A stretch of DNA of 64,000 nucleotides. It comes from Lachnospiraceae bacterium. Lineage in GTDB: Bacteria > Bacillota > Clostridia > Lachnospirales > Lachnospiraceae. The DNA is taken from contig CP107199.1 in the NCBI GenBank assembly GCA_025758065.1, forward strand, positions 591,001-655,000, read 5' to 3'. Made by a program: the position numbers and the translations under genes. Positions within the stretch are counted from its first letter, which is position 1. Each line of letters begins with the position of its first letter. This document shows positions 9,204-17,248 of the stretch, one piece after another. Under the pieces are notes generated by a model. The model ran no database searches. It worked only from the letters and a program-made list of their open reading frames with translations, and had not been told where the DNA came from.

Positions 9204-9468
9204 TGATAACCTCCCGTATATCCTTGTATGGTACCTGCGTAAAAAGATTTCTCAATTCATCTGCCATATCCAGTGCCATAGCGATTTTTGTTAAGGATAT
9301 TAATGATATCTGCCCTGTAGCTTCAAATCTCTTAATAGATCCATAACTTACCCCACTGATTGAAGCTAACTTTTCCTGTGATATAGAGCGGCGTTTTCTG
9401 ATATTTCGTACACGAAGCGCAAGATTCTGATCCAGTTCTTCCGCTGTTTCCCATATAAATTGTTCCAT
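9190..9468 (-). CDS. hipB: HipB-like HTH antitoxin
   Basis: 92 residues with a Cro/C1-type HTH (about 19-60, including SISQEKLASISGVSYGSIKR) and a short C-terminal tail. It precedes and overlaps hipA by 14 bases. It should bind the toxin and repress the shared promoter; repeated A/T motifs lie directly upstream. GAGG is the probable ribosome site. Confidence 0.88.
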   Translation of the reverse strand: MEQFIWETAEELDQNLALRVRNIRKRRSISQEKLASISGVSYGSIKRFEATGQISLISLTKIAMALDMADELRNLFTQVPYKDIREVINERR

Positions 9469-9490
9469 AAATGCCTCATTTATTTTCTGC

Positions 9491-9542
9491 TAATATTTTA
9501 TCCAAAACAGCATTTTTTATATAAAAAAGATAATATTTTATC
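9491..9542. promoter_or_regulatory. Paired operator-like repeats upstream of hipBA
   Basis: TAATATTTTATC occurs at 9491-9502 and again at 9531-9542, exactly 40 bp apart (about four helical turns, so on the same DNA face). The outer copy reads GATAATATTTTATC, a GATA...TATC dyad. This is the position expected for HipB-type autorepression sites. Confidence 0.55.
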
Positions 9543-9614
9543 TATTTGTATTTTAACATTTACTTTCACAGTGCGCAACTTTCTTTTCCGTTAAAAACGT
9601 TTCCGTTTCTTTAT

Positions 9615-10496
9615 TTATTTTTTCAGATACTCCGTATAAGGCACATCTGGATCCAGGATCAGACCGCCGTGCATGGTTGGTGCTTTAGCTGGTTTCATAT
9701 AATCGCCGTATTCTGCGGTCAACCTTCCATCATAGCCCACCGGCACCGGTATCCTGCGGTTTTCAAATGGCATGTAGACCGCTTCCTTAAACCACTCCCG
9801 TTTCCAGGTGTTTTTTTCCAGATAACGAATAAAAACCGTATCGCACACATATTCCGTATCTTTTCCTTTAAAACGAGTACACAGTTTTTCATAACCCTTA
9901 TACGCCTTGCGCATAGGAATATGAAGAATGCTTCCCACGCCATGAAGGAGCTTTCCGAAAAATGTTGCATTTTCATAATAATCAAACCGATACCATGTAT
10001 AAAGTACGGTCCAGTAAAACTGGATCTTCTTAGCCCAGCTTTTTCTAGCTTTTTCCGTCTTTGGCATACCATCTAATGGGAAAATGTCAATGAAAATGCC
10101 GCAGTTATAACCTGCTTTTTTATCTTCTTCATTGCAGCCGCAGGTCTTACTGTTGCGTATCTGGGCATGCCCTCTAAGATAGTTTTTTTCTGTATATACA
10201 GTCTGGAGAACCAGATCTTCTTTCAGCCAGTCCGGAGCGATCTGTACGAATTTATCGTAATCTTCCCTTAACATCACCAGGTCAATATCATCATCCCAGG
10301 GAATATATCCTTCATGGCGGATAGTGCCAATGAGAGTTCCGCTGTCTGCAAAATATTTAAGCCCATTGGCTTTGCAGATACGCTCCACTTCATCTAACAT
10401 TTCCAGCTGTACCGCCCATACACGTTTTGTCTTTTCATCTACCGTATATCCGCAGCGTATTTCTTCTTTGTAGAATTCCGGCTTTTCTTTCAGCAT
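9615..10496 (-). CDS. LicD-family phosphotransferase (phosphocholine/phospho-amino-alcohol transfer to glycans)
   Basis: 293 residues. The LicD core occupies residues 51-72: D51-S-G-T-L-I-G, RHEG, then PWDDDIDL with the metal-binding acidic cluster. LicD proteins move phosphocholine or similar phospho-alcohols from a CDP-carrier onto sugars of cell-surface polymers. Starts at the ATG at 10496 behind AAGGAT. It follows a flippase gene on the same strand and is 5 kb from a cytidylyltransferase fusion on the other strand that could provide its donor. The transferred group is not known. Confidence 0.9.
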   Translation of the reverse strand: MLKEKPEFYKEEIRCGYTVDEKTKRVWAVQLEMLDEVERICKANGLKYFADSGTLIGTIRHEGYIPWDDDIDLVMLREDYDKFVQIAPDWLKEDLVLQTVYTEKNYLRGHAQIRNSKTCGCNEEDKKAGYNCGIFIDIFPLDGMPKTEKARKSWAKKIQFYWTVLYTWYRFDYYENATFFGKLLHGVGSILHIPMRKAYKGYEKLCTRFKGKDTEYVCDTVFIRYLEKNTWKREWFKEAVYMPFENRRIPVPVGYDGRLTAEYGDYMKPAKAPTMHGGLILDPDVPYTEYLKK

Positions 10497-10558
10497 GTCC
10501 TATGATCCTTCCAAACTGTTTTGTCTAACACAATCTTTCTTTATATAGTTAAAACCTG

Positions 10559-12043
10559 CTATGGCTGTCCCGTCAGCCGTCTGTATATGATTCCCAGATA
10601 CCGGTACAGGAACGCATCATGCATAACCAGAAGCACCAGGAAATATACCACTGCCCCGGCTCCGATCTGTACAAAGGTAGTGATCGGTCCAAGTCCACGG
10701 ACCTGTTCCAAAAACTGTCCTGTCCATACCACAGCTCCCAGCATAACTACAGCTGCCGCAAGCCGCTTCCAGCCATAGCGCACCAGCATCTTCGGTTTTA
10801 TAAAATCTCTTCCCAGCCACAGATAGAGAGATATGATAAAGCACTCTGCCGCTACAGAAGCCGCAGCAGCCCCGGAAGCCGCAAAATGAGGGATCAGCAG
10901 GAAATTTAAGCAGGCATTGACTGCGGCTCCTGCCACGATCACTTTACCACTCTGGGCACGTTTTCCGCCTGGCGTTAAGATCTGGCTGCCAATACAGTCG
11001 CTTAATCCCACAACCAGTACCAGCGGACTGCACACATACATCAAAAATGTAACCGGCAGATAGCCATTTCCCAAAAACCAGGGAATAAACTGGGCTGCGA
11101 TCCCCGCCAGTCCCAGCATAATAGGCATTGCCATTAAAAGCACGAAATCTAACGAATCCCGGATACGCTCATGTACTTCCTCGATACGCCCATTTCCAAA
11201 TAAATAAGACATGCGGGCAGACATAACCGCATTAAAAGACATGATCAGTATCTTCGCCATGTTCACAAAGCCGGTAGCATACTCATAATAACCGTTCTGG
11301 GACTTATTTTCCCCAGAGAACCAGCCAAGCATAGTCTTATCTAAAATGGTGTACACAGAAGTTGCAATGGTGGGGATAAAATACACCAGCGTTTCTTTTA
11401 AATGCCGCAGCGGACAAAGTTCCTTTAAAACAGGGCGCTCTACCTGCCCCTTTAAATACCCCCACATGGAGATATTTCCCAAAAGTCCTGTGGCTGCCGT
11501 CAGCGCCACATACAACAGCAGGTCCTCTTTTTTACGGATAAATAAAAACAGCATGGCAATACCCACAAGCTTTACTGCCGTATTTCGCAAAACGATGAGA
11601 GAATACTGCTCCAGCCCGCCAAAAAACCAGGAAATATCAAAGGCAACAGCAGTCAGCGTCATGGTAAGCACGATATAATAAGGACGATATTCTCTGGCAA
11701 AACCAATCACAAACAGCCAGATCATAAGGCATGCCGCCGTGGTTGCCATGCAAAGCGCCTCGATCTCCCAGAAAAGACGGTTGCGCATCTTTATGTCATC
11801 TCTGTGCCTTGCGATCTCTCTCTGCCCATAAGAAGCTGTTCCCAGTGCCGCCAATATGGCAAAATACTGGACTACAGAATTGGTATAACTCTGCACTCCC
11901 GTTCCGTCTGCCCCCAGAACACGGGAAATATAGGGCGTTGTGATAAAGGGTGTGATCAGAGTCATCACCTGGTAAATTAAATTGTATATATAGTTTTTCC
12001 GAACACTTGGTGCTTTTGCCATAAGATCTTCTCTATACTCCAT
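10559..12043 (-). CDS. Polysaccharide flippase, Wzx/RfbX type
   Basis: 494 residues, 12-14 predicted membrane helices, with the N-terminal pattern of oligosaccharide flippases (KNYIYNLIYQVMTLITPFIT, then TPYISRVLGADGTG). It would move lipid-linked glycan units across the membrane. It is cotranscribed with licD 62 bp downstream. The start is uncertain: ATG 12043 has a poor ribosome site, and the internal ATG at 12022 (MAKAPSV) follows AGAGAAG and is equally plausible. Confidence 0.9.
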   Translation of the reverse strand: MEYREDLMAKAPSVRKNYIYNLIYQVMTLITPFITTPYISRVLGADGTGVQSYTNSVVQYFAILAALGTASYGQREIARHRDDIKMRNRLFWEIEALCMATTAACLMIWLFVIGFAREYRPYYIVLTMTLTAVAFDISWFFGGLEQYSLIVLRNTAVKLVGIAMLFLFIRKKEDLLLYVALTAATGLLGNISMWGYLKGQVERPVLKELCPLRHLKETLVYFIPTIATSVYTILDKTMLGWFSGENKSQNGYYEYATGFVNMAKILIMSFNAVMSARMSYLFGNGRIEEVHERIRDSLDFVLLMAMPIMLGLAGIAAQFIPWFLGNGYLPVTFLMYVCSPLVLVVGLSDCIGSQILTPGGKRAQSGKVIVAGAAVNACLNFLLIPHFAASGAAAASVAAECFIISLYLWLGRDFIKPKMLVRYGWKRLAAAVVMLGAVVWTGQFLEQVRGLGPITTFVQIGAGAVVYFLVLLVMHDAFLYRYLGIIYRRLTGQP

Positions 12044-12147
12044 TTACATTTATGTTCTCTGGAAATCTTTTTTGTCTCTTGGCTCATTATACCCATGGAA
12101 GACTTTTTAAGCAAGGTCTTTATCATCCTCAATTCTTTCAAACATCA

Positions 12148-12177
12148 TTGACAAATTACCCTTTTTGTGCCTATTCT
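12148..12177 (+). promoter_or_regulatory. Probable promoter of the YHYH/cell-wall-repeat gene
   Basis: TTGACA at 12148-12153 with TATTCT at 12172-12177 (18-base spacer). TATACT and TATAAT sequences also lie a few bases further on, so the exact -10 is uncertain. Leader of about 55 nt. Confidence 0.5.
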
Positions 12178-12239
12178 ATACTTATAATGTAACCGTAATA
12201 AATACAGATCTAAAAATGATCACAAGGGGGATACATATT

Positions 12240-12932
12240 ATGAAAAAAACATTGGCTGTTCTCATCACTGCTTGCAGTCTTTCCTTAGGCCTTACACCTG
12301 CGCTTACCGGAATTTCTGGAAACCTGGTCATAGAAGCAGAAGCACATCCAGGGCGGACCGACGCAAACGGCGGACACCGTGATAATAAAAATGTAAGCGG
12401 CCTTGGAAGTTACCACTATCACTGCGGCGGCCATCCAGCTCACCTGCATCCTAATGGCGTCTGCCCTTATGCAGGTGGTTCCACTGACGATAATTCCCGC
12501 TCATCCGGCGGTTCTTCCTCTAAAAATCAATCTTCTTTTGGAAACCAGACTCCAAAAGAAACCGCAGCCCCGCAAGTTTCCACCGGCTGGCAGACGGACG
12601 ATCACGGCTGGTGGTACCGCCTTTCCGCAGACAGCTACTATGCTGACGGCGTAGCTGATATTGATGGTTCCACCTATCTTTTTAACAGTGACGGCTATAT
12701 GCTCACTGGCTGGCAGCAGTTAAATGGACACTGGTACTATTTCAACCCAAGCGGTGCCATGGTGACCGGTGGTCAGATCATAGAAGGAAAATATTACTAT
12801 TTTGATTCCGACGGTGTACTGGATGAGACCTATTATGATGCCGTAGATGAGCCAGGTGATGACACAAATGAAACAGCCGAAGATGACACAGACTATGACT
12901 ACGACTATGATTACGATTTAGACGAATATTAA
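12240..12932 (+). CDS. Secreted YHYH-motif protein with choline-binding-type cell-wall repeats
   Basis: 230 residues from the ATG at 12240, behind AAGGGGG; an upstream frame extension to 12165 lacks a ribosome site and runs into the promoter. A signal peptide ends near AEA-35/H36. A His/Cys-rich YHYH module follows (58-77; Y58-H-Y-H-C-G-G-H, then H68-L-H and C75). Then come a Ser-rich linker and repeats of the GW...WYYF...DG cell-wall-binding type (about 115-185), ending in an acidic Asp/Tyr tail. The repeats resemble those that hold proteins to phosphocholine on teichoic acids, notable beside licD and a LicC-like fusion. The YHYH module may bind metal; no function is known. Confidence 0.85.
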   Translation: MKKTLAVLITACSLSLGLTPALTGISGNLVIEAEAHPGRTDANGGHRDNKNVSGLGSYHYHCGGHPAHLHPNGVCPYAGGSTDDNSRSSGGSSSKNQSSFGNQTPKETAAPQVSTGWQTDDHGWWYRLSADSYYADGVADIDGSTYLFNSDGYMLTGWQQLNGHWYYFNPSGAMVTGGQIIEGKYYYFDSDGVLDETYYDAVDEPGDDTNETAEDDTDYDYDYDYDLDEY

Positions 12933-12945
12933 CAGGCAAACCACC

Positions 12946-12992
12946 GGCTGTCGCAGGAGCATTACACGCAGATGCCCCTGCGGCAATTTTCA
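12946..12992 (+). terminator. Terminator-like hairpin after the YHYH gene
   Basis: TGTCGCAGGAGCA pairs with TGCCCCTGCGGCA with two mismatches, followed by a T-rich stretch ending near 12998. Confidence 0.55.
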
Positions 12993-13097
12993 TTTTTATA
13001 TAAAAACATATAGGATTCCTCTGTACCTCTTTTGAAATTCAGTCGAATTGACTTTGATATAAGATACTCAATAGAAATTAGATTCTGCCATTCAGGC

Positions 13098-13126
13098 AAA
13101 ACGGCTCATAGGATATGAGCCGGACT
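13098..13126. terminator. Small hairpin between convergent genes
   Basis: CGGCTCAT and ATGAGCCG with a five-base loop in the gap before the Rpn-type gene. There is no clear T-run, so its role as terminator is uncertain. Nothing else is seen between 12998 and 13170. Confidence 0.4.
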
Positions 13127-13170
13127 TTGTTATTCATAGAATTTACGATCATCACTCTTTATTATGACCA

Positions 13171-14058
13171 TCAAAATCCAAACTCCTGCAATAACTGTTT
13201 CAGATATACAGGATCTTTCAGTGCACGCTGCAGATCATCTGCACGCCCTGATGTCAGAAGACAAGAATATAATTTATTCAGTCTGACCGTAGCTTCTTCC
13301 TGGCCTTCTGCATGTCCTTCTGCACGGCCTTCTGCACGGCCTTCTGCCAGTCCTTCTTCCCAGGCTTCTTCCCGGATCTCATCTGCATGCTCCTGAACAT
13401 ACTCTTTCATATACTGCTCAAACATCATATAGCGTTCCCCCATTTTCCGGCTTCTTTTAATCTGACGCATGGAATTCTGAAGCTGTTTGACAAATATATC
13501 TTCATAATCAGCTTCGCTTCCAATCAGATCAGCCTTAACAAAATCAAGTAATGATGTCAGTTCCTTCGGTACTTCCTCTCGATTTTCTCCGTTTGTGTTA
13601 AGAAAAACGGTACAGACCCCGTCACCAAATACATTTCCTGTTTCTTCACAATATCTCCGGATAGTGTAACGGCATTTTTTCTGTCCCAGTGGATCAAAGT
13701 TACAAATAAAAATGACATATGTATCTGCCAGTTCTCCATAACTCTTCCCTTTTTCCAACATTTCCACATCCATCTGACTGTGGTAATAACGGCTGCGTTT
13801 TTCCAGACTGTCTTTTTTTACCAGCTGCATCTCAATGTCATAATGTGTCCTGTTTTCATCTTTTGCAAATACATCCATGCGAATGCTTTTGCATTCTGGA
13901 TTAAAAAAGAAGCCATGCTCCGTACTGATCTCAACTCTTTCAATCCGGATCTCCAATACACGTTCCAGAAAACATCTGCAGTTTTCTGCATCCATCATAA
14001 CAGCCGCAAACATAAAATCGTCATGAAATACCAGTTCTTCCAGTGTTTTTTTACTCAT
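13171..14058 (-). CDS. Rpn/PD-(D/E)XK family recombination-promoting nuclease-like protein
   Basis: 296 residues from ATG 14058 behind GGAGGAAG; the longer frame to 14148 has no ribosome site. The start (KKTLEELVFHDDFMFAAVM) is typical of the Rpn/PDDEXK_2 family. The nuclease core appears as D62 (RMDVFAKD) and E76-M-Q78 (DIEMQL), so catalytic residues are kept. A tail of short E-G/A-E-G repeats (235-254) is also typical of the family and is encoded by near-identical 12-base units, so repeat number may vary. These proteins are usually linked to DNA recombination or horizontal spread. It sits alone between glycan genes. Confidence 0.85.
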   Translation of the reverse strand: MSKKTLEELVFHDDFMFAAVMMDAENCRCFLERVLEIRIERVEISTEHGFFFNPECKSIRMDVFAKDENRTHYDIEMQLVKKDSLEKRSRYYHSQMDVEMLEKGKSYGELADTYVIFICNFDPLGQKKCRYTIRRYCEETGNVFGDGVCTVFLNTNGENREEVPKELTSLLDFVKADLIGSEADYEDIFVKQLQNSMRQIKRSRKMGERYMMFEQYMKEYVQEHADEIREEAWEEGLAEGRAEGRAEGHAEGQEEATVRLNKLYSCLLTSGRADDLQRALKDPVYLKQLLQEFGF

Positions 14059-14195
14059 TTTTCTTCCTCCGTAATACAGAGGAATCCTATATTGGTAGAT
14101 TATCACATTTCTTCTGTATATGCAACAAAATTCCCCCACCCAAATCATAGCTACGTAAATATAACACTAAAATTGAAACTGCCAAAGAGATTTTT

Positions 14196-14224
14196 TTGAC
14201 TTTCCCAGATCAATTGCGTATACT
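14196..14224 (+). promoter_or_regulatory. Promoter of the GT2 / cytidylyltransferase genes
   Basis: TTGACT (14196-14201), 17-base spacer, TATACT (14219-14224). Followed by an AAAGGAG ribosome site just before the start at 14282. Confidence 0.75.
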
Positions 14225-14281
14225 ATAAAATAACGGTGTTTTTCCATACCGTTATAACGAATATATCAAAGGAGCACACCC

Positions 14282-15241
14282 GTGAAATTCGCAGTTACCA
14301 TCGTTACGTACAACCGGCTGGAATTATTAAAAGAATGCGTACAACAGGTTCTGTCGCAGACAGTTCCCTTTTCCTATATTTGTATAGTAGACAACAATAG
14401 TACAGACGGTACTTCAAAGTATCTGGACCAGCTGGTGGCTGAGACCCAAACAGCTTCCTCTGACAAAAATAAACCGGAATTTCATATTCTTCATCTTCCG
14501 GAAAATATCGGCGGAGCAGGCGGCTTTGCAAAAGGTATTGAGAATCTTGGAAAAACAGACTGTGACTGGATCCTGATCATTGATGATGATGCCATGATCG
14601 CAGCCGATTATATAGAACAGCTTCAGAAAGCCATCTTAAAGACAAATTATCTGGCATATTCCGGTACAGTAACCACTGCCGGATCCATTGACACCACCCA
14701 CCGGCGTTTCATTAAATGTCCCCGGCTGATGCTTTATGGACCAGTACCGGAAGAAGCATATGCCAAAGCTTCTTTTGAATACGATATCAGCACCTTCTGC
14801 GGTCTGTTGGTAAAGGCTGACATGGTGCGAAGGATCGGCCTTCCAAAAACGGAATATTTTATCTGGTTTGATGATACAGAATACTGTCTGCGTTTCCATG
14901 ATCAGTCACGTATCTTAAATGTGACCACAGCTGTTTTAAACCATAAAACAACACCTGCCAGTTCTGCCCCGGCCATCAGCTGGAAAAACTACTACGGCTT
15001 CCGCAATGCCATTGATATAGGAAAGACCTATTCCAAGAATCCCCGCCTGTACATGGCATATATCTGGCTGAACCACAAGGCTCACATTTTCTTAGATACC
15101 CTCGGACTTCTGTTTGGAGACCAGAAAGAAATGCGCCGTTACCGTATTAAAATTTACAAAGATGTACTGAAAAACCGCCATAAAACACCTGACGGGAAAT
15201 CCCCGGATTACCTGCCTGGAAGTGAATACAAAATAATTTGA
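14282..15241 (+). CDS. Family 2 glycosyltransferase, GlfT2/galactofuranosyltransferase-like
   Basis: 319 residues; GTG start behind AAAGGAG. GT-A signatures: nucleotide-binding IVDNNSTDGT (35-44), D101-D-D103 (metal), and FDDTEY (196-201), which resembles the WDDxE motif of galactofuranosyl- and rhamnosyltransferases of the GlfT group; NHKTTP follows. Together with the UDP-galactopyranose mutase gene at 23.7 kb, galactofuranose transfer is a reasonable guess, rhamnose the alternative since rmlABD are also in the window. It acts on the cytoplasmic side on lipid-linked glycan. First gene of a two-gene unit with the cytidylyltransferase fusion. Confidence 0.87.
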   Translation: MKFAVTIVTYNRLELLKECVQQVLSQTVPFSYICIVDNNSTDGTSKYLDQLVAETQTASSDKNKPEFHILHLPENIGGAGGFAKGIENLGKTDCDWILIIDDDAMIAADYIEQLQKAILKTNYLAYSGTVTTAGSIDTTHRRFIKCPRLMLYGPVPEEAYAKASFEYDISTFCGLLVKADMVRRIGLPKTEYFIWFDDTEYCLRFHDQSRILNVTTAVLNHKTTPASSAPAISWKNYYGFRNAIDIGKTYSKNPRLYMAYIWLNHKAHIFLDTLGLLFGDQKEMRRYRIKIYKDVLKNRHKTPDGKSPDYLPGSEYKII

Positions 15242-15257
15242 TCTTAAAAAGATATTA

Positions 15258-15301
15258 ATGTCCTCTCAGAGTCTTTCCTGCACTTGATTTTGTGAGAACA
15301 T
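15258..15301. repeat. Palindromic repeat family A, minimal copy (A3)
   Basis: ATGTCCTCTCAGAGTCTTTC at the left and TGTGAGAACAT at the right: only the two tips of the element remain (about 44 bp). It lies in the 82-bp gap between the GT2 and cytidylyltransferase genes. Confidence 0.65.
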
Positions 15302-15323
15302 ATTAATTATAAGGAGAAAACTC

Positions 15324-17156
15324 ATGCAAGCAATCATCCTGGCTGCCGGAATGGGAAAACGTTTAAAGCAGCTGACACAGAATAATACAAAATGTATGGT
15401 AAAGGTAAACGGTGTTCCTCTGATCAACCGCACCTTAAGCCAGCTAGAACAGCATGACCTGTCCCGGATCGTTATTGTTACCGGTTATGAAGGTCAGAAG
15501 CTTCGGGAACATATTGAAAGTCTGCATATCAAAACACCTGTTGTCTTTATCGACAATCCGGTCTATGACCGCACTAACAATATCTACTCCCTTTTCCTGG
15601 CAAAAGACTATCTGTTAAAGGAAGATACTCTTCTTTTAGAGTCCGATATCATCTTTGAAGACTCTGTATTAAACAGCCTTACTGATGATCCAAGAGACAG
15701 TCTTGCCCTGGCTGCAAAATACGAGTCCTGGATGGATGGAACCTGTCTGGTCCTCTCTGATCAGGATGATATCGAAGCCATGATCCCAGGCAAAAAATTC
15801 CGTTTTTCCGATACAGAACATTATTACAAGACCGTAAATCTTTATAAATTCAGCCGTGAATTTTCCAGGACACACTACGTCCCTTTCCTGGAAGCTTATA
15901 CAAAAGCACTGGGAAATAATGAATACTATGAACAGGTATTAAAGGGTCTGGTAACTTTAGATGATTCGGGCATCAAGGCAAAACGTCTGGATGAGAACCA
16001 GCGCTGGTATGAAATTGACGATATCCAGGATCTGAACATTGCTGAGTCCATTTTCGCACCGGAAAAGGAACGCACCCACCTGATCCAGAAGCGCTTCGGC
16101 GGCTACTGGCGTTATCCGAAAATGCTGGATTTCTGCTATCTGGTAAACAGTTATTATCCGCCTGAAAAAATGATGGATGAGATCAAACATAATTTTGACG
16201 TCCTTGCAAGACAGTATCCTTCCGGAATGGCTGTAAACTCTCTTCTGGCTGCCAGAAACTTCTCCCTGCGCCAGAACCAGATCGTTGTAGGAAATGGCGC
16301 TGCAGAGCTGATCAAAGCCCTTATGGAGCGTGTAAAGGGTAATCTTGGTGTGATCCGTCCTGCTTTTGAAGAATATGCAAACCGTTGTGACAAAGAAAAG
16401 GTCATTGCCTTCGTTCCCCAGACAGAAGATTTCTCCTATGATGAAAATGATGTAATGGACTTCTTTGAAGGTAAAAATCTTGACTGTCTGGTACTTGTCA
16501 ATCCGGACAATCCTACCGGCAATTATATCTCCTGTAAGGGCATGTTAAAGCTGGCCCGCTGGACAAAAGAAAAAAACATCCGCTTCCTTGCAGATGAGTC
16601 CTTTGTAGATTTCTCAGAAGAAGCAGAACCTACCCTTTTGGTGGAAGAACTGTTAGATGAAAATCCACATATGATCGTGGTAAAAAGTATTTCCAAGTCT
16701 TATGGTATCCCCGGACTGCGTCTGGGAGTGGCTGCCAGCGGCGATACTGACCTGATCGGACAGCTAAAAAAAGATGTTGCCATCTGGAATATTAATTCCT
16801 TCGGTGAATTTTATATGCAGATCGAAGAGAAATACAGAAAAGACTATGACTCTGCTTTAGACAAACTCCGTGGAGAGCGAACCCGTTTTGCAGAAAAACT
16901 AAGTAAGCTCCCAGGTGTCCGCGTCTTCCCATCCCAGGCAAATTACCTGATGGTGGAACTGACAGGCAAGAGCATCAGCGCCACAGAGATAACAGAGCTT
17001 CTTTTGACCCGCTATAACCTGTTTATCAAAGACCTGTCCTCCAAGATTTCCAGAAACGGCCGCCAGTTTTTACGGATTGCCATCCGGAACGAGGCAGAAG
17101 ATAATATACTGGTAAAAGCCCTTAAAGAAATTTTAGCTCAATGCTCTAAGCAGTAA
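15324..17156 (+). CDS. Fusion of a LicC-like CTP:phospho-alcohol cytidylyltransferase and a HisC/CobD-like PLP enzyme
   Basis: 610 residues behind AAGGAG. Residues 1 to about 240 are a sugar-nucleotide/LicC-type nucleotidyltransferase: LAAGMGKR (6-13), K23, VNGVPL (28-33), and an acidic ESDIIF metal site. Residues about 255-605 are a fold-type I PLP enzyme of the HisC/CobD branch: N393-P-D-N-P-T-G, ADESF, and S-I-S-K458-S-Y with K458 the expected PLP lysine. Both halves keep their active-site motifs. Bifunctional cytidylyltransferase-transaminases are known for phosphonates (PntC in Treponema), but no PepM gene is seen here. A phosphoserine or phosphothreonine decarboxylase activity feeding CDP activation is the other reading. 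The product would suit the LicD at 9.6 kb. Confidence 0.9.
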   Translation: MQAIILAAGMGKRLKQLTQNNTKCMVKVNGVPLINRTLSQLEQHDLSRIVIVTGYEGQKLREHIESLHIKTPVVFIDNPVYDRTNNIYSLFLAKDYLLKEDTLLLESDIIFEDSVLNSLTDDPRDSLALAAKYESWMDGTCLVLSDQDDIEAMIPGKKFRFSDTEHYYKTVNLYKFSREFSRTHYVPFLEAYTKALGNNEYYEQVLKGLVTLDDSGIKAKRLDENQRWYEIDDIQDLNIAESIFAPEKERTHLIQKRFGGYWRYPKMLDFCYLVNSYYPPEKMMDEIKHNFDVLARQYPSGMAVNSLLAARNFSLRQNQIVVGNGAAELIKALMERVKGNLGVIRPAFEEYANRCDKEKVIAFVPQTEDFSYDENDVMDFFEGKNLDCLVLVNPDNPTGNYISCKGMLKLARWTKEKNIRFLADESFVDFSEEAEPTLLVEELLDENPHMIVVKSISKSYGIPGLRLGVAASGDTDLIGQLKKDVAIWNINSFGEFYMQIEEKYRKDYDSALDKLRGERTRFAEKLSKLPGVRVFPSQANYLMVELTGKSISATEITELLLTRYNLFIKDLSSKISRNGRQFLRIAIRNEAEDNILVKALKEILAQCSKQ

Positions 17157-17188
17157 CAATATAAAACCTTTTTTAATGGACTGACAGT

Positions 17189-17236
17189 AAAAGACCGCCT
17201 GAACCTATTTCCCAGGCCAGACGGTCTTTTTATTGT
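17189..17236 (+). terminator. Bidirectional terminator between convergent genes
   Basis: AAAAGACCG (17189-17197) pairs with CGGTCTTTT (17222-17230), with further pairing inside (CCTG/CAGG) and a T-run after it. Serves the cytidylyltransferase fusion and, leftward, the ABC permease operon. Confidence 0.8.
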
Positions 17237-17248
17237 ATTTGCAACATA

